Shown one piece after another: positions 52,015 to 61,121 of a DNA stretch of 64,000 nt. The position numbers and the translations under genes were made by a program. Origin of the DNA: Geomobilibacter sp964432205 (GTDB lineage Bacteria > Desulfobacterota > Desulfuromonadia > Geobacterales > DSM-12255); contig CAYSMK010000022.1 of NCBI GenBank assembly GCA_964432205.1, forward strand, positions 1 to 64,000, in the 5' to 3' direction. The notes below the pieces were generated by a model, which worked only from the letters and a program-made list of their open reading frames with translations, was not told the origin of the DNA and did not search any database. How positions within the stretch are numbered: position 1 is the first letter of the stretch; each line of letters begins with the position of its first letter.

Positions 52015-53817
52015 TCACGTTCCCCTTTGTTTACGTTTCTTCATCCGGTAGGCCAGTTGGGCCCGGGTGAGCCCCAGGAGGCGGGCGGCACGGGAGAGCT
52101 TCCCCCCGCTCCGTTCGATGGCCAGGTCCATGAGGACAAGGTCGACGACATCGATGGAGATGCGGTCCGGTTCGCTGCTGCCTGTCAGCTCTGCCAGCGC
52201 CCGGAAGATGTCCGAACTCTCCGAACTGCGGGCAGTGCCGGTGCGTTCCGAAAGCCTGCCACCCTCAGCAACGGCAAAGAGTGCACTGCTGGACGCCTCG
52301 CCGCTCACGAAGAGGTGGTGCAGGTCGATGGGACTTCCGTCTTCCGCGGAGATAACTCCTCGCTCCACCAGGTTCTGGAGTTCCCGAATATTCCCCGGAT
52401 AATCATAGTTCAGTAAAGACGTGAACGCCCGCTGGGTGAAGCTGGCGACGTTTCGGCCATGCCGCACGTTGTAGCGGTGGAGAAAGTAGTTGAGCAGGAG
52501 CGGGATATCCTCTCGCCGCTCCCGAAGCGGAGGGAGCTGGACGGGGAAGACGTTCAGTCGGAAGTACAGGTCCTCGCGAAAACGCCCGGCCTCCACTTCT
52601 CTTCGCAGGTCCACATTGCAGGCGGCTACCACTCGAACGTCGATGCGGATGGTATGAATGCCGCCAACCCGCTCCACTTCTCCCCCCTGCAGGGCGCGCA
52701 GAAGCTTTCCCTGTGCTACGAGACTCAGGGAGCTTACCTCGTCGAGAAAGAGTGTACCGCCGTCGGCTCGCTCGAATCGCCCGGCCCGGGAAACGACGGC
52801 ACCGGTGTAGGCGCCGCGCTCGACGCCGAAGAGCTCCGATTCCACCAGCGTGTCGGGAATGGCCGCACAGTTTACCGACACGAAGGGCTTGCTCTGCCTC
52901 GGGCTGATCTCGTGCAGCATCCGGGCAAAAAGCTCCTTGCCGACGCCCGACTCCCCCAGGAAGAGCACCGTGGCGCGAGTGGGTGCGACCCGCTGCAGCC
53001 GGTGACAGGCCGCCGCAAAATCCGCAGAAACGCCCACCATCTGTTTTTCCCCCTGGTCGAGAAAGGCCTGGTCCAGCTCCGGCAGTGAAACGCCCGCTGC
53101 CGTCGTCGGTGCAAAACCGCCAGCCACGAAGCTCTCCACACTCAGGTAGCGCAGGTCTTCGCCTACGTCATCCCACTGTTCCGCTGTTTTGCCCAGCACC
53201 CGGCAAACCGGGGAACCCGTGGAGCGGCATTCGACCTCGCGAAAAATGACCGGCTTCCCGAACAGCGTGGTTACGTACCCCATGGCATAGCCGAGTTGCA
53301 TCCAGCACACCGCCTCCGTGCCGAGTCCGAAAGCAGAGATGTGGGCATCGGCCTCGCTCGAGTTGTGCCAGATGAATTCACCCTCGTAAATCCCCTTCGC
53401 CACGTCGAAGCCGATGTGTACGGTCTCGACCCGAACTGCGCCCTCAAGGGCGTGCAGCCGCGTGCCGGCCGAGAACAGGGAAATCGGCTCGGCGTTGGGC
53501 CACTGATCCCGCACAAGCCGCGCGTCTCCCGCGCCGGAGATATATCCGGTTCGTGTCAGCACCCCCCGCACCCGTTCCATCCCCAGCAGATCTACGAGTT
53601 CCCGCCGCAGAGAGCCCAGGGCCGAGTTGTGCAGAAGCACCATGCGCACATTGTTGAGCCAGATCCGCCCGTCACCCGGTGAGAAGAAGAGGCACTCCGT
53701 AAGGTCGCGAAGCGTGGGTGAAGCCAGGTCATCGAGTTCGTCGCTGTCGCCGCGGGGCGGCTTCGGCTTGTTTTTTCCGGTCACTTCCGCCAGTGAAATA
53801 CGTTTTTCTTTTGCCAT
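52015..53817 (-). CDS. XylR/DmpR/MopR-type sigma-54 activator, phenolic-sensing
   Basis: 600 residues. XylR N-terminal sensor domain (about 40-140) plus V4R domain (about 145-208), AAA+ domain with Walker A GESGVGKE (288-295) and GAYTGA (335-340), and a Fis-type helix-turn-helix at the end. By a constant offset of 16, the MopR zinc ligands C155, E178, C181 and C189 correspond to C171, E194, C197 and C205. The phenol-contacting H106 and W134 correspond to H122 and W150. All six are conserved, so a phenolic effector is likely. It is divergent from DUF1302 module 2, whose sigma-54 promoter is at 54021, its probable target. Confidence 0.93.
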   Translation of the reverse strand: MAKEKRISLAEVTGKNKPKPPRGDSDELDDLASPTLRDLTECLFFSPGDGRIWLNNVRMVLLHNSALGSLRRELVDLLGMERVRGVLTRTGYISGAGDARLVRDQWPNAEPISLFSAGTRLHALEGAVRVETVHIGFDVAKGIYEGEFIWHNSSEADAHISAFGLGTEAVCWMQLGYAMGYVTTLFGKPVIFREVECRSTGSPVCRVLGKTAEQWDDVGEDLRYLSVESFVAGGFAPTTAAGVSLPELDQAFLDQGEKQMVGVSADFAAACHRLQRVAPTRATVLFLGESGVGKELFARMLHEISPRQSKPFVSVNCAAIPDTLVESELFGVERGAYTGAVVSRAGRFERADGGTLFLDEVSSLSLVAQGKLLRALQGGEVERVGGIHTIRIDVRVVAACNVDLRREVEAGRFREDLYFRLNVFPVQLPPLRERREDIPLLLNYFLHRYNVRHGRNVASFTQRAFTSLLNYDYPGNIRELQNLVERGVISAEDGSPIDLHHLFVSGEASSSALFAVAEGGRLSERTGTARSSESSDIFRALAELTGSSEPDRISIDVVDLVLMDLAIERSGGKLSRAARLLGLTRAQLAYRMKKRKQRGT

Positions 53818-53900
53818 GTCTCGTGCTCACCACTCTGTTTTTTATCAATTGGATTAATCTGGCCCACGTGAATAAGTCGAAGTTTATCACCTTCATCAAT

Positions 53901-53928
53901 AATTGCGCCCAGGCAATTGTACGGTACA
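53901..53928. promoter_or_regulatory. Candidate activator-binding palindromes upstream of module 2
   Basis: AATTGC-N6-GCAATT (53901-53918) is immediately followed by TGTACGGTACA (53918-53928). They lie about 95-120 bases upstream of the sigma-54 promoter and 84-111 bases before the activator gene's own start, so they could serve both. Confidence 0.4.
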
Positions 53929-54020
53929 CGTAAAACAATGTTGCCAAATACTGCTTAAACCCCACATGCATAAGGCTTTGCAGAAGTGCAGAGGCCATTA
54001 AAAACTGGGTTGCACCGGTT

Positions 54021-54035
54021 TGGCACAGCGTTTGC
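54021..54035 (+). promoter_or_regulatory. Sigma-54 promoter of envelope module 2
   Basis: TGGCAC at 54021-54026 and TTGC at 54032-54035, with ten bases between the GG and GC, match the -24/-12 consensus essentially perfectly. It reads toward the DUF1302 gene at 54317, giving a leader of roughly 270 bases. Confidence 0.88.
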
Positions 54036-54147
54036 CTATTATGCTTGCAACTTCAAGTTCACATGACTGAACAAAACAAGATGAGATGTGAATGAGCGCT
54101 GGACGGATAGAAATATATCACCCTGAGCAAGACGTCGTCAAAAACTA

Positions 54148-54193
54148 ACGGAAATCAGCAAGAGCTTCCTCGCTTCGTGGAGCTGGTTTCCGT
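54148..54193 (+). promoter_or_regulatory. Stem-loop in the module 2 leader
   Basis: ACGGAAATCAGC (54148-54159) pairs with GCTGGTTTCCGT (54182-54193) with one mismatch, about 125 bases before the DUF1302 start. It lies in the untranslated leader of the sigma-54 transcript; it might control translation or stability. The rest of the 53818-54316 gap holds no convincing gene. Confidence 0.45.
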
Positions 54194-54316
54194 AGAGAAG
54201 GTTACCGCACCAGAGACAATTTCCATGAAAGGAGACGTTTAAGGCAACGTTGCATACATAGTTTATCTGATCCGGGTCAAACAAATTGCAGCAAAAATTG
54301 CGATGGGAGGTACTGA

Positions 54317-56056
54317 ATGGGAGTGCAAGAAAAGAGGATGAAACAATGGCAATTGCCTCACTCTGTCGGAGCAGGCTGTACCGCGTTGATTGTTGCGTCC
54401 GTATTGGCGGCAAGCAGCAGTGTCAATGCGTTTGAGATCCCGACCGGAAACGATGATGTCAAATTACGATGGGACAATACCTTCCGCTATACCTTGTCAC
54501 AGCGCCTGAAGGGGCAGAACAGGGATATTCTCAACAGTCCCCAGAATGATGACGGCGACCGCAATTTTGATGTGGGTATTGTCTCCAACCGTCTCGATAT
54601 CCTCTCCGAACTGGATATGGCATACAAAAGAAACTATGGGGTCCGTTTCAGCGGCGCCCTTTGGTATGACCCGGGATACAGGGCCTCACTGGACAATAGA
54701 TCGCCATCAACCTCGAACCATCTGGAAAACGGAGCGCCGGCAACCGGCCTTGGCTCATATACCAAGGATCGCTTTGCCGGCCCGAGCGGCGAGCTTCTGG
54801 ACGCCTTTGCCTTTGCCAAGGTCGTGGCCGGAGAGGTGCCGATCAACCTGCGTGTGGGGCGGCACACCGTGTACTGGGGTGAGAGCATGTTTGCCTATGG
54901 CGGCAATAACGGCATCTCCTACGGGCAATCGCCGGTCGACCTGGGGAAGGCCCTGGCACAGCCGGGCATTGAACTGAAGGAACTGTTCCGTCCCCTGAAT
55001 CAGGTGTCCGTTCAGGTGCAGCCCACCACTACGCTCACGTTAGCGGGCCAGTACTATCTGCAGTGGGAATCGAATATTTGGCCTGAGGCGGGCAGTTATC
55101 TCGGCATGATCGACCCGTACATGAATGGCGGCGAATCCGTATGGACCCCTGGTGGCCCTATCCGCAATGGTGGCGATATCACCCCTAAAAGTGCCCGGGA
55201 CTGGGGTCTTGCCGCCCGCTGGAGTCCCGAATGGCTGGACGGCACCCTCGGTTTCTACTATCGCAACTTTTCCGACAAGGGACCGCAACTGCTTATAGAT
55301 GCCAGCCACGCCGGCCCGACCACCATGCCGACGTATCGTTTGGCCTATTCCTCCGACATTGACCTGTTCGGGATCAGCCTGGCGAAGAACATTCTCGGCG
55401 TCAGCGTCGGGTCCGAGATCTCCTATCGCCGAAATATGCCCCTGTTCAGCAATGAGGGGGCCAATGCGCCGGTCGTCGGCATACCCGGTTCACCGGTCCC
55501 CGGTTCCGGAGATACGGCCGGAGCGCGCGGCGATACCATGCACGCGCTGATCAACTTTCTGGGTCTGGTATCGAAGACCCCGCTGTTTGACAGCGCGTCC
55601 TGGATTACCGAGTTTACCTACAGCCGTTGGAATCGTGTCAGTCAGGGGAATCAATATTTTCTGGGTCGCGATGGTTATACCGGCCTCGATCGTGTCACGA
55701 AGGACAACGTTACGGGCGCTATATTGTTTGCGCCGCAATGGTTCCAGGTCCTTCCCGGCGTTGATCTCACTATGCCGCTCAGCGTCGCCTCGGGACTGTA
55801 CGGGACCTCGGCGATTAAAGGTGGCGGCGCCAGGGGGAACGGGAGCTACAGCGCCGGTCTCTCCTTCGACGTCTTTGCCAAGTACAAGGTGGATCTCACC
55901 TATGCTGCCTTCTTCGGCAACTATGGGGTCGATGCCACCGGCGGGATTCCCGGTCCCGGGGATGCTGCAGCCGGCGCCAGAACCGGGGCCGGAGACATTT
56001 ACGGACTGCTCAAGGACCGCGACCTGCTCTCCCTGACGATAAAGGGCACATTCTAG
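54317..56056 (+). CDS. DUF1302 outer-membrane protein, module 2
   Basis: 579 residues, nearly collinear with the module 1 protein (584). They share the first mature segment EIPTGNDDVKLRWDNTFRYT and the ending LSL-T-KGTF; the signal peptides and a loop near residue 275 (WTPGGPIRNGG here, a longer proline-rich loop there) differ. A GGGAGG site precedes the ATG. It is first in the sigma-54-controlled operon with a phenolic-sensing activator, which ties this copy to aromatic compounds. Confidence 0.88.
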   Translation: MGVQEKRMKQWQLPHSVGAGCTALIVASVLAASSSVNAFEIPTGNDDVKLRWDNTFRYTLSQRLKGQNRDILNSPQNDDGDRNFDVGIVSNRLDILSELDMAYKRNYGVRFSGALWYDPGYRASLDNRSPSTSNHLENGAPATGLGSYTKDRFAGPSGELLDAFAFAKVVAGEVPINLRVGRHTVYWGESMFAYGGNNGISYGQSPVDLGKALAQPGIELKELFRPLNQVSVQVQPTTTLTLAGQYYLQWESNIWPEAGSYLGMIDPYMNGGESVWTPGGPIRNGGDITPKSARDWGLAARWSPEWLDGTLGFYYRNFSDKGPQLLIDASHAGPTTMPTYRLAYSSDIDLFGISLAKNILGVSVGSEISYRRNMPLFSNEGANAPVVGIPGSPVPGSGDTAGARGDTMHALINFLGLVSKTPLFDSASWITEFTYSRWNRVSQGNQYFLGRDGYTGLDRVTKDNVTGAILFAPQWFQVLPGVDLTMPLSVASGLYGTSAIKGGGARGNGSYSAGLSFDVFAKYKVDLTYAAFFGNYGVDATGGIPGPGDAAAGARTGAGDIYGLLKDRDLLSLTIKGTF

Positions 56057-56072
56057 AAAAAGGAGAAAAAGG

Positions 56073-57425
56073 ATGAACATTCACAAAAGTCTAATCGCTG
56101 TCGGCCTGGTGCTGGCCTGTGCGGGAGCCGCCCTGGGGGCGGTGACTCCCGAAGAGGCAAAGAAGCTCGGTACGACGCTGACGCCATTCGGGGCCGAAAT
56201 GGCCGGGAATAAGGACGGTTCGATCCCCGCCTATACCGGCGGGCTTACTACCCCGCCAGCGGGCTACAAAAAAGGCTCCGGTATCCGCACCGATCCGTTC
56301 GCATCCGAAAAGCCGCTGTACTCCATTAACGCCAAAAACATGGCCCAGTACTCGGACAAACTCACCGACGGGGTCAAGGCCCTGATGAAGAAGTATCCGT
56401 CGACCTACCGCGTCGACGTCTACAAGACGCATCGGACCGTGGCGTTCCCCAAGTTCGTTCTGGATAACACCGCAAAAAACGCGGTAAAGGCGAAGACCGC
56501 CAATGGCGGCATATCAATTTCCGGCGCCCATGGCGGTATCCCGTTCCCCATTCCGAAGGACGGGTATGAAACCATGTGGAACGCCCTGCTGCATTTCGGC
56601 GGTGTGGCTGTCGAGATGAAATACCGTTGTTATACCATGGATAAGACCGGCACGCCGACCATGCAATCCGAGGGTTTGGTCTGGCAGGAGTTTCCGTATT
56701 ACGAGGCCGACAAGGTTGGTACGCCGAACTTTTACATGTTGAAGCTCATGTATCTGAATCCCGCCCGCCGTGCCGGGGAGGGGATCCTTCTCATCGACCC
56801 TGTCGATCCGTCGAAAAACAACAGACGAGCCTGGCAGTACCTGCCCGGCCAGCGCAGGGTGAAGCTTGCCCCCGACATCTCCTACGACACTCCCAACACG
56901 ACCACCGGCGGGGTCGCTACCTGGGACGATCTGTTGTTGTTCGCCGGCGCCATGGACCGCTACGACTTCAAGCTCGTCGGCAAGAAAGAGATGCTCATCC
57001 CGTATAACACTTACAAGATGGCCTATCACAGCAATGCCAAGGAACTGATCAAACCGAACCACATGAACCCCGATGTCGTCCGCTGGGAACTCCATCGTGT
57101 CTGGGTTGTGGAGGCGAACCTGAAGCCGGGCAAGCGCCATATTTACAAAAAGAGGGTCTTTTATCTGGATGAGGACAGCTGGGGCATCGCAGCGAGCGAC
57201 GAATTCGATGCCCGCGGACAGCTCTACCGGGCCGGTTTCTCTTACATCACCGCGAGCTACGATGTGCCTGCCCCGTACATCGATGTCCATGGGCACTACG
57301 ACCTGATGACCGGCATGTATGTTCTTAACGCCTGGGGGGCCGAAACCGGTGGCTACCACTACACCAAGCCGATGCCGGCGAGGGAATGGACCGGCGATGC
57401 CCTGGCCGGGTCAGGTGTCCGTTAA
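56073..57425 (+). CDS. DUF1329 periplasmic protein, module 2
   Basis: 450 residues, the same length as the module 1 paralogue. Signal peptide ends AALGA, and the mature protein starts VTPEEAKKLGTTL. Divergence from module 1 is concentrated in residues about 145-220 (for example FGGVAVEMKYRCYTMDKTG against NGQAAEVKYNSFTVDSAG), which could be the ligand-contacting part. The stop codon lies within a small tandem repeat. AAAAAGGAG precedes the ATG, 16 bases after the DUF1302 gene, as in module 1. Confidence 0.88.
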   Translation: MNIHKSLIAVGLVLACAGAALGAVTPEEAKKLGTTLTPFGAEMAGNKDGSIPAYTGGLTTPPAGYKKGSGIRTDPFASEKPLYSINAKNMAQYSDKLTDGVKALMKKYPSTYRVDVYKTHRTVAFPKFVLDNTAKNAVKAKTANGGISISGAHGGIPFPIPKDGYETMWNALLHFGGVAVEMKYRCYTMDKTGTPTMQSEGLVWQEFPYYEADKVGTPNFYMLKLMYLNPARRAGEGILLIDPVDPSKNNRRAWQYLPGQRRVKLAPDISYDTPNTTTGGVATWDDLLLFAGAMDRYDFKLVGKKEMLIPYNTYKMAYHSNAKELIKPNHMNPDVVRWELHRVWVVEANLKPGKRHIYKKRVFYLDEDSWGIAASDEFDARGQLYRAGFSYITASYDVPAPYIDVHGHYDLMTGMYVLNAWGAETGGYHYTKPMPAREWTGDALAGSGVR

Positions 57426-57466
57426 TGAGTTAATGAGTTAATGAGTTGAGAGTTGAGAGTTGAGAG
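57422..57466. repeat. Short tandem repeats at the DUF1329 stop
   Basis: Three copies of TTAATGAG (57422-57445) are followed by three copies of TTGAGAG (57446-57466). The first unit includes the stop codon, and each TTAATGAG unit carries another in-frame or near-frame stop. Module 1 has no such expansion at the same place, so it probably arose by slippage. Confidence 0.85.
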
Positions 57467-57476
57467 TTGACGAACA

Positions 57477-57510
57477 GTTGCTCCCGGCGGCTCTGTCCGC
57501 CGGGAGCAAC
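57477..57510 (+). promoter_or_regulatory. Strong hairpin between DUF1329 and YCF48 genes, module 2
   Basis: GTTGCTCCCGGCGG (57477-57490) pairs perfectly over 14 bases with 57497-57510 around a CTCTGT loop. It occupies the same place as the hairpin at 45200-45225 but with a different outer stem, so the structure seems kept while the sequence has changed. No U-run. Confidence 0.7.
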
Positions 57511-57549
57511 AACCGACACATGCGTATTTTTCGAAGCCGAGGAGAAGAG

Positions 57550-58593
57550 ATGCTTTACCGAACTATTATAACGGTGCTGACGATAGCAGTTATTTCGCTT
57601 CCCACCATTGCCTTGGCCGCAACCCCGTTCCGGGACGTTCTCGATGTCCCTGCGGCCAAGAGCGCACTTGCCGCTAAATCCACATTCAACGGGGTTTCCC
57701 TGGCCGGCAAACGCCTGGTCGGGGTCGGCCCACGCGGCCATATCGTCTATTCGGACGACCGGGGGAAGAGCTGGACCCAAGCCGGGGTGCCGGTCAGTTC
57801 CGACCTGGTGGCCGTGCACTTCCCGACGCCGCAAAAAGGATGGACCGTGGGACACGACGGGGTGGTGCTGCACAGCGCCGACAGCGGCGCCACCTGGACG
57901 AGGCAGTTCGACGGCCGTGCCGCGGCCCAGGTCATGGTAAACAGCTACAAGGGTGCTGACGCCGCTACGGCAAGTGAAGTCAAGAGGCTCGTCGACCAGG
58001 GCGCGGACAAGCCGTTCCTCGACGTCTGGTTCGAAAACGAAACCACCGGGTTCATTGTGGGCGCCTTCAGCCTTATCTTCCGCACCACCGATGGCGGCAA
58101 GAATTGGGCCCCGTTATACGACCGGATCGACAACCCGAAGCGCTTTCACCTGTATGCGATCCGCCCCGTAGGTAGTGAGCTGTTCATCACCGCCGAACAG
58201 GGGACCGTGTTCAAGCTCGACTCAAAGTCGGGACGATTCAAGGCGATCAAGACACCCTATGCAGGCACCTTTTTCGGGATAACGGGAAACCCGGGGGCAG
58301 TGGTTGCCTTCGGCATGCGTGGCAATGCGTTTGTCAGCCGGAATGCCGGCGCCAACTGGCAGAAAGTCGAGACCGGGGTGCCGGTGGGGCTGACCGGAGG
58401 CGCCGTCACTGATGATGGCCGGATCGTGCTGGTGAGCCAGGGAGGTCATCTGCTCGTGAGCAACGATAATGGCTCCAGTTTCAACCAGATCAAGATTGAA
58501 CAGCCGACCCCCGCAGCCGCGGTCACCACCTTTGACAGGAATACCCTGGCCTTGGCCGGGCCGCGTGGCGTGAAGGTTCAATCGATCAAGTAA
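57550..58593 (+). CDS. YCF48/BNR-type beta-propeller protein, module 2
   Basis: 347 residues from the ATG at 57550 with GGAG upstream; the longer open frame starts inside the hairpin region. Signal peptide ends ALAA. Asp-box-like blades SDDRGKSWTQ, SADSGATWTR, TTDGGKNWAP and SRNAGANWQK match module 1 in number and spacing. Presumed periplasmic partner of the following RND transporter. 20 bases separate it from the next start. Confidence 0.87.
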   Translation: MLYRTIITVLTIAVISLPTIALAATPFRDVLDVPAAKSALAAKSTFNGVSLAGKRLVGVGPRGHIVYSDDRGKSWTQAGVPVSSDLVAVHFPTPQKGWTVGHDGVVLHSADSGATWTRQFDGRAAAQVMVNSYKGADAATASEVKRLVDQGADKPFLDVWFENETTGFIVGAFSLIFRTTDGGKNWAPLYDRIDNPKRFHLYAIRPVGSELFITAEQGTVFKLDSKSGRFKAIKTPYAGTFFGITGNPGAVVAFGMRGNAFVSRNAGANWQKVETGVPVGLTGGAVTDDGRIVLVSQGGHLLVSNDNGSSFNQIKIEQPTPAAAVTTFDRNTLALAGPRGVKVQSIK

Positions 58594-58613
58594 AAATGAG
58601 TGGGAGAATGGAA

Positions 58614-61094
58614 ATGGCCGTTGGAACGGGAAAAATAGATGAAATGCCGGTCGTGAAGGATCTGCGGAATTTCGACCGAAAATCCGGCAATTGGCTGGAA
58701 CGGCTGATCTTCAACAATCGGTCGGCAATGATGGTCGTCTGCGTGGCAGTCACCCTGCTGCTCGGCTACCAGGCGACGAAGATCGTCTTCAACGCGAGCT
58801 TCGAAAAAATGCTCCCCCAGAGTCATCCCTACATCAAGAACTACCTGGCGAACAAAGATGCCTTGAATGGACTGGGCAACTCGATCCGGGTGGTGGTAGA
58901 GAACACCGGGGGTGACATCTTCGACCCCGCATTCCTGGAGACGTTGAAGCAGGTCAATGACGAACTTTTTCTCACTCCAGGGGTGGACCGCGTCTGGGTC
59001 AAGTCCGTATGGTCACCGGCGGTGCGCTGGACCGAGGTCACCGAGGAGGGCTTTGTGGGGGGGCCGGTCATGCCGGACTCCTACGACGGCTCGGAGCAGA
59101 GCGTGGCCCAGCTCAAGCAGAACATTGCCCGCGCCGGCATCGTCGGCAGCCTGGTGTCCACGAACTTCAAGTCGGCCATGATCCTCGTCCCACTCCTGGA
59201 CACGGACCCCGGCACCGGCAAGCGGATCGACTACAACGCCTTCTCCAGGCAGATCGAGGAAAAGGTCAGGAAAAAGTTCGAGTCGGCCGGTACGGTTGAC
59301 GGCAAAGGTGGCGCGAAACAGGCGGGCACGATCCGTATCCACATCATTGGCTTTGCCAAGCTGGTGGGAGAACTGATCGACGGCCTGAAGCAGGTGATGA
59401 CCTACTTCGGCCTCGCGGCCCTGATAGCCACGATAGTGATCTTCCTCTACACCCGCTGCATCCGTAGCACCGTGCTGGTGATCGTCTGCTCGGTGGTGGC
59501 GGTCATCTGGCAGCTGGGGATCGTCGCCACCCTCGGCTTCGAGATGGACCCCTACTCCATCCTGGTGCCGTTCCTGGTCTTCGCCATCGGGGTCTCCCAC
59601 GGGGTGCAGAAGATGAACGGCATCATGCAGGACGTGGGGCGCGGCACCCACCGGCTCGTTGCCGCCCGCTATACCTTCCGCCGCCTCTTCCTGGCCGGCC
59701 TGACCGCGCTGATGGCCGATGCGGTCGGCTTTGCCGTGCTGATGCTGATCGATATTCCGGTGATCAAGGATCTGGCGCTGACCGCCAGCATCGGAGTAGC
59801 CGGGCTCATCATCACCAACCTCCTGCTGTTGCCGGTGTTTCTCTCCTTCACCGGCGTCAGCCTCAAGGCCGCCAAGAGGAGTCTCAAGGAAGAGACCGAA
59901 GAGTGCAGGGGTAAAGGGGCCGGCGCCCTCTGGAGCCTTCTGGACCACTTCACCGAGCGGCGCTGGGCGACCCGTGCGGTGGTCATCTCGCTGGTGCTGG
60001 CCATTGCCGGTTTCATGGTCAGCCTCAACCTGAAGATCGGCGACCTGGACCCCGGCGCGCCGGAGTTGCGCCCCAACTCCCGCTACAACAGGGACAATGC
60101 CTTCATCACCAAAAACTACTCGCTTTCCAGCGACCAGTTCGCCGTGATCCTCAAGACGGAACAAGAAGGCTGTATGCGATACGAGGCGCTTATCGAGGCT
60201 GACCGTCTGGCCTGGGCACTGCAACAGGTGCCGGGGGTGCAGACCACGGTCACCATGGCCGACTCGGTGCGCATGGTTACGGCCGGTACCTACGAGGGGA
60301 GCCCCAAATGGTTCACCATCAACCGTAATCAGAAGGTGCTCAACTTCGGTGGACAACAAACCGTGGTAAATACCCCGGATATTGCCAATGCCGCGATCTC
60401 GGTCACCCCGATCATCGCCTACCTCTCCGACCACAAGGCCGAGACACTGGACCGGGTACTGAAGGTGGCGGAAGAGTTCGTCAGGGACCACAGTACCAAG
60501 GATCGGCAGTTTCTGCTGGCGGCCGGCAGTTCCGGGATCGAGGCGGCCACCAACATCGTGGTCAGGGAAGCCAACCGCACCATGCTGCTCTACGTCTACG
60601 GGGCGGTGATCGTCCTCTGTTTCATCACCTTCCGCAACTGGCGTGCCGTGCTGGTGGCGGTGCTGCCGCTGGTCTTGACCTCTATTCTCTGCGAGGCGCT
60701 CATGGTGACGCTCGGCATCGGCGTGAAGGTAGCCACCCTGCCGGTGATTGCCCTGGGTGTCGGCATCGGGGTCGACTATGCGCTCTATCTTCTGAGCATG
60801 CAGCTGACTTATCAACGGCAGGGGATGTCCCTGGGCGAAGCATATAAGAAGGCGGTCCAGTTCACCGGCAAAGTTGTCGGTCTGGTGGGGATCACCCTGG
60901 CCGGCGGGGTAATCACCTGGGCGCTCTCGCCGATCAAGTTCCAGGCCGACATGGGGATTCTGCTGACCTTCATGTTTCTCTGGAACATGATCGGCGCATT
61001 GATCCTGATCCCGGCACTGTCGCACTTCCTGCTCAGGAAGGTACAAGTGGAGGCGGAAGAACCGGTAATGGCACTGGTTGATTCAAAAATCTAG
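58614..61094 (+). CDS. RND/MMPL-family membrane transporter, module 2
   Basis: 826 residues from the ATG at 58614, chosen because the product then begins MAVGTGKIDEMP as in module 1; two earlier in-frame starts exist. Same two-fold topology with two periplasmic domains. Membrane parts are almost identical to module 1, while residues about 555-605 of the second periplasmic domain (WFTINRNQKVLNFGGQQTVV here) differ, which may set substrate choice. Followed within 30 bases by an aldehyde dehydrogenase, so transporter and enzymes are probably in one operon. Confidence 0.9.
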   Translation: MAVGTGKIDEMPVVKDLRNFDRKSGNWLERLIFNNRSAMMVVCVAVTLLLGYQATKIVFNASFEKMLPQSHPYIKNYLANKDALNGLGNSIRVVVENTGGDIFDPAFLETLKQVNDELFLTPGVDRVWVKSVWSPAVRWTEVTEEGFVGGPVMPDSYDGSEQSVAQLKQNIARAGIVGSLVSTNFKSAMILVPLLDTDPGTGKRIDYNAFSRQIEEKVRKKFESAGTVDGKGGAKQAGTIRIHIIGFAKLVGELIDGLKQVMTYFGLAALIATIVIFLYTRCIRSTVLVIVCSVVAVIWQLGIVATLGFEMDPYSILVPFLVFAIGVSHGVQKMNGIMQDVGRGTHRLVAARYTFRRLFLAGLTALMADAVGFAVLMLIDIPVIKDLALTASIGVAGLIITNLLLLPVFLSFTGVSLKAAKRSLKEETEECRGKGAGALWSLLDHFTERRWATRAVVISLVLAIAGFMVSLNLKIGDLDPGAPELRPNSRYNRDNAFITKNYSLSSDQFAVILKTEQEGCMRYEALIEADRLAWALQQVPGVQTTVTMADSVRMVTAGTYEGSPKWFTINRNQKVLNFGGQQTVVNTPDIANAAISVTPIIAYLSDHKAETLDRVLKVAEEFVRDHSTKDRQFLLAAGSSGIEAATNIVVREANRTMLLYVYGAVIVLCFITFRNWRAVLVAVLPLVLTSILCEALMVTLGIGVKVATLPVIALGVGIGVDYALYLLSMQLTYQRQGMSLGEAYKKAVQFTGKVVGLVGITLAGGVITWALSPIKFQADMGILLTFMFLWNMIGALILIPALSHFLLRKVQVEAEEPVMALVDSKI

Positions 61095-61121
61095 CATTTA
61101 CATTGTGAAGGAGAATCCAAA

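Noticed and set aside
54092..54148. 18-codon open frame in the module 2 leader (MSAGRIEIYHPEQDVVKN)
   Set aside because: A leader peptide is possible, but there is no clear ribosome-binding site or coding signal.
59013..61046. 677-codon open frame on the minus strand
   Set aside because: It is wholly antisense to the RND transporter, which has clear homology, a paralogue and proper start. The antisense product is rich in His, Asp and Gly with no recognisable domain, as expected from GC-rich codon bias.
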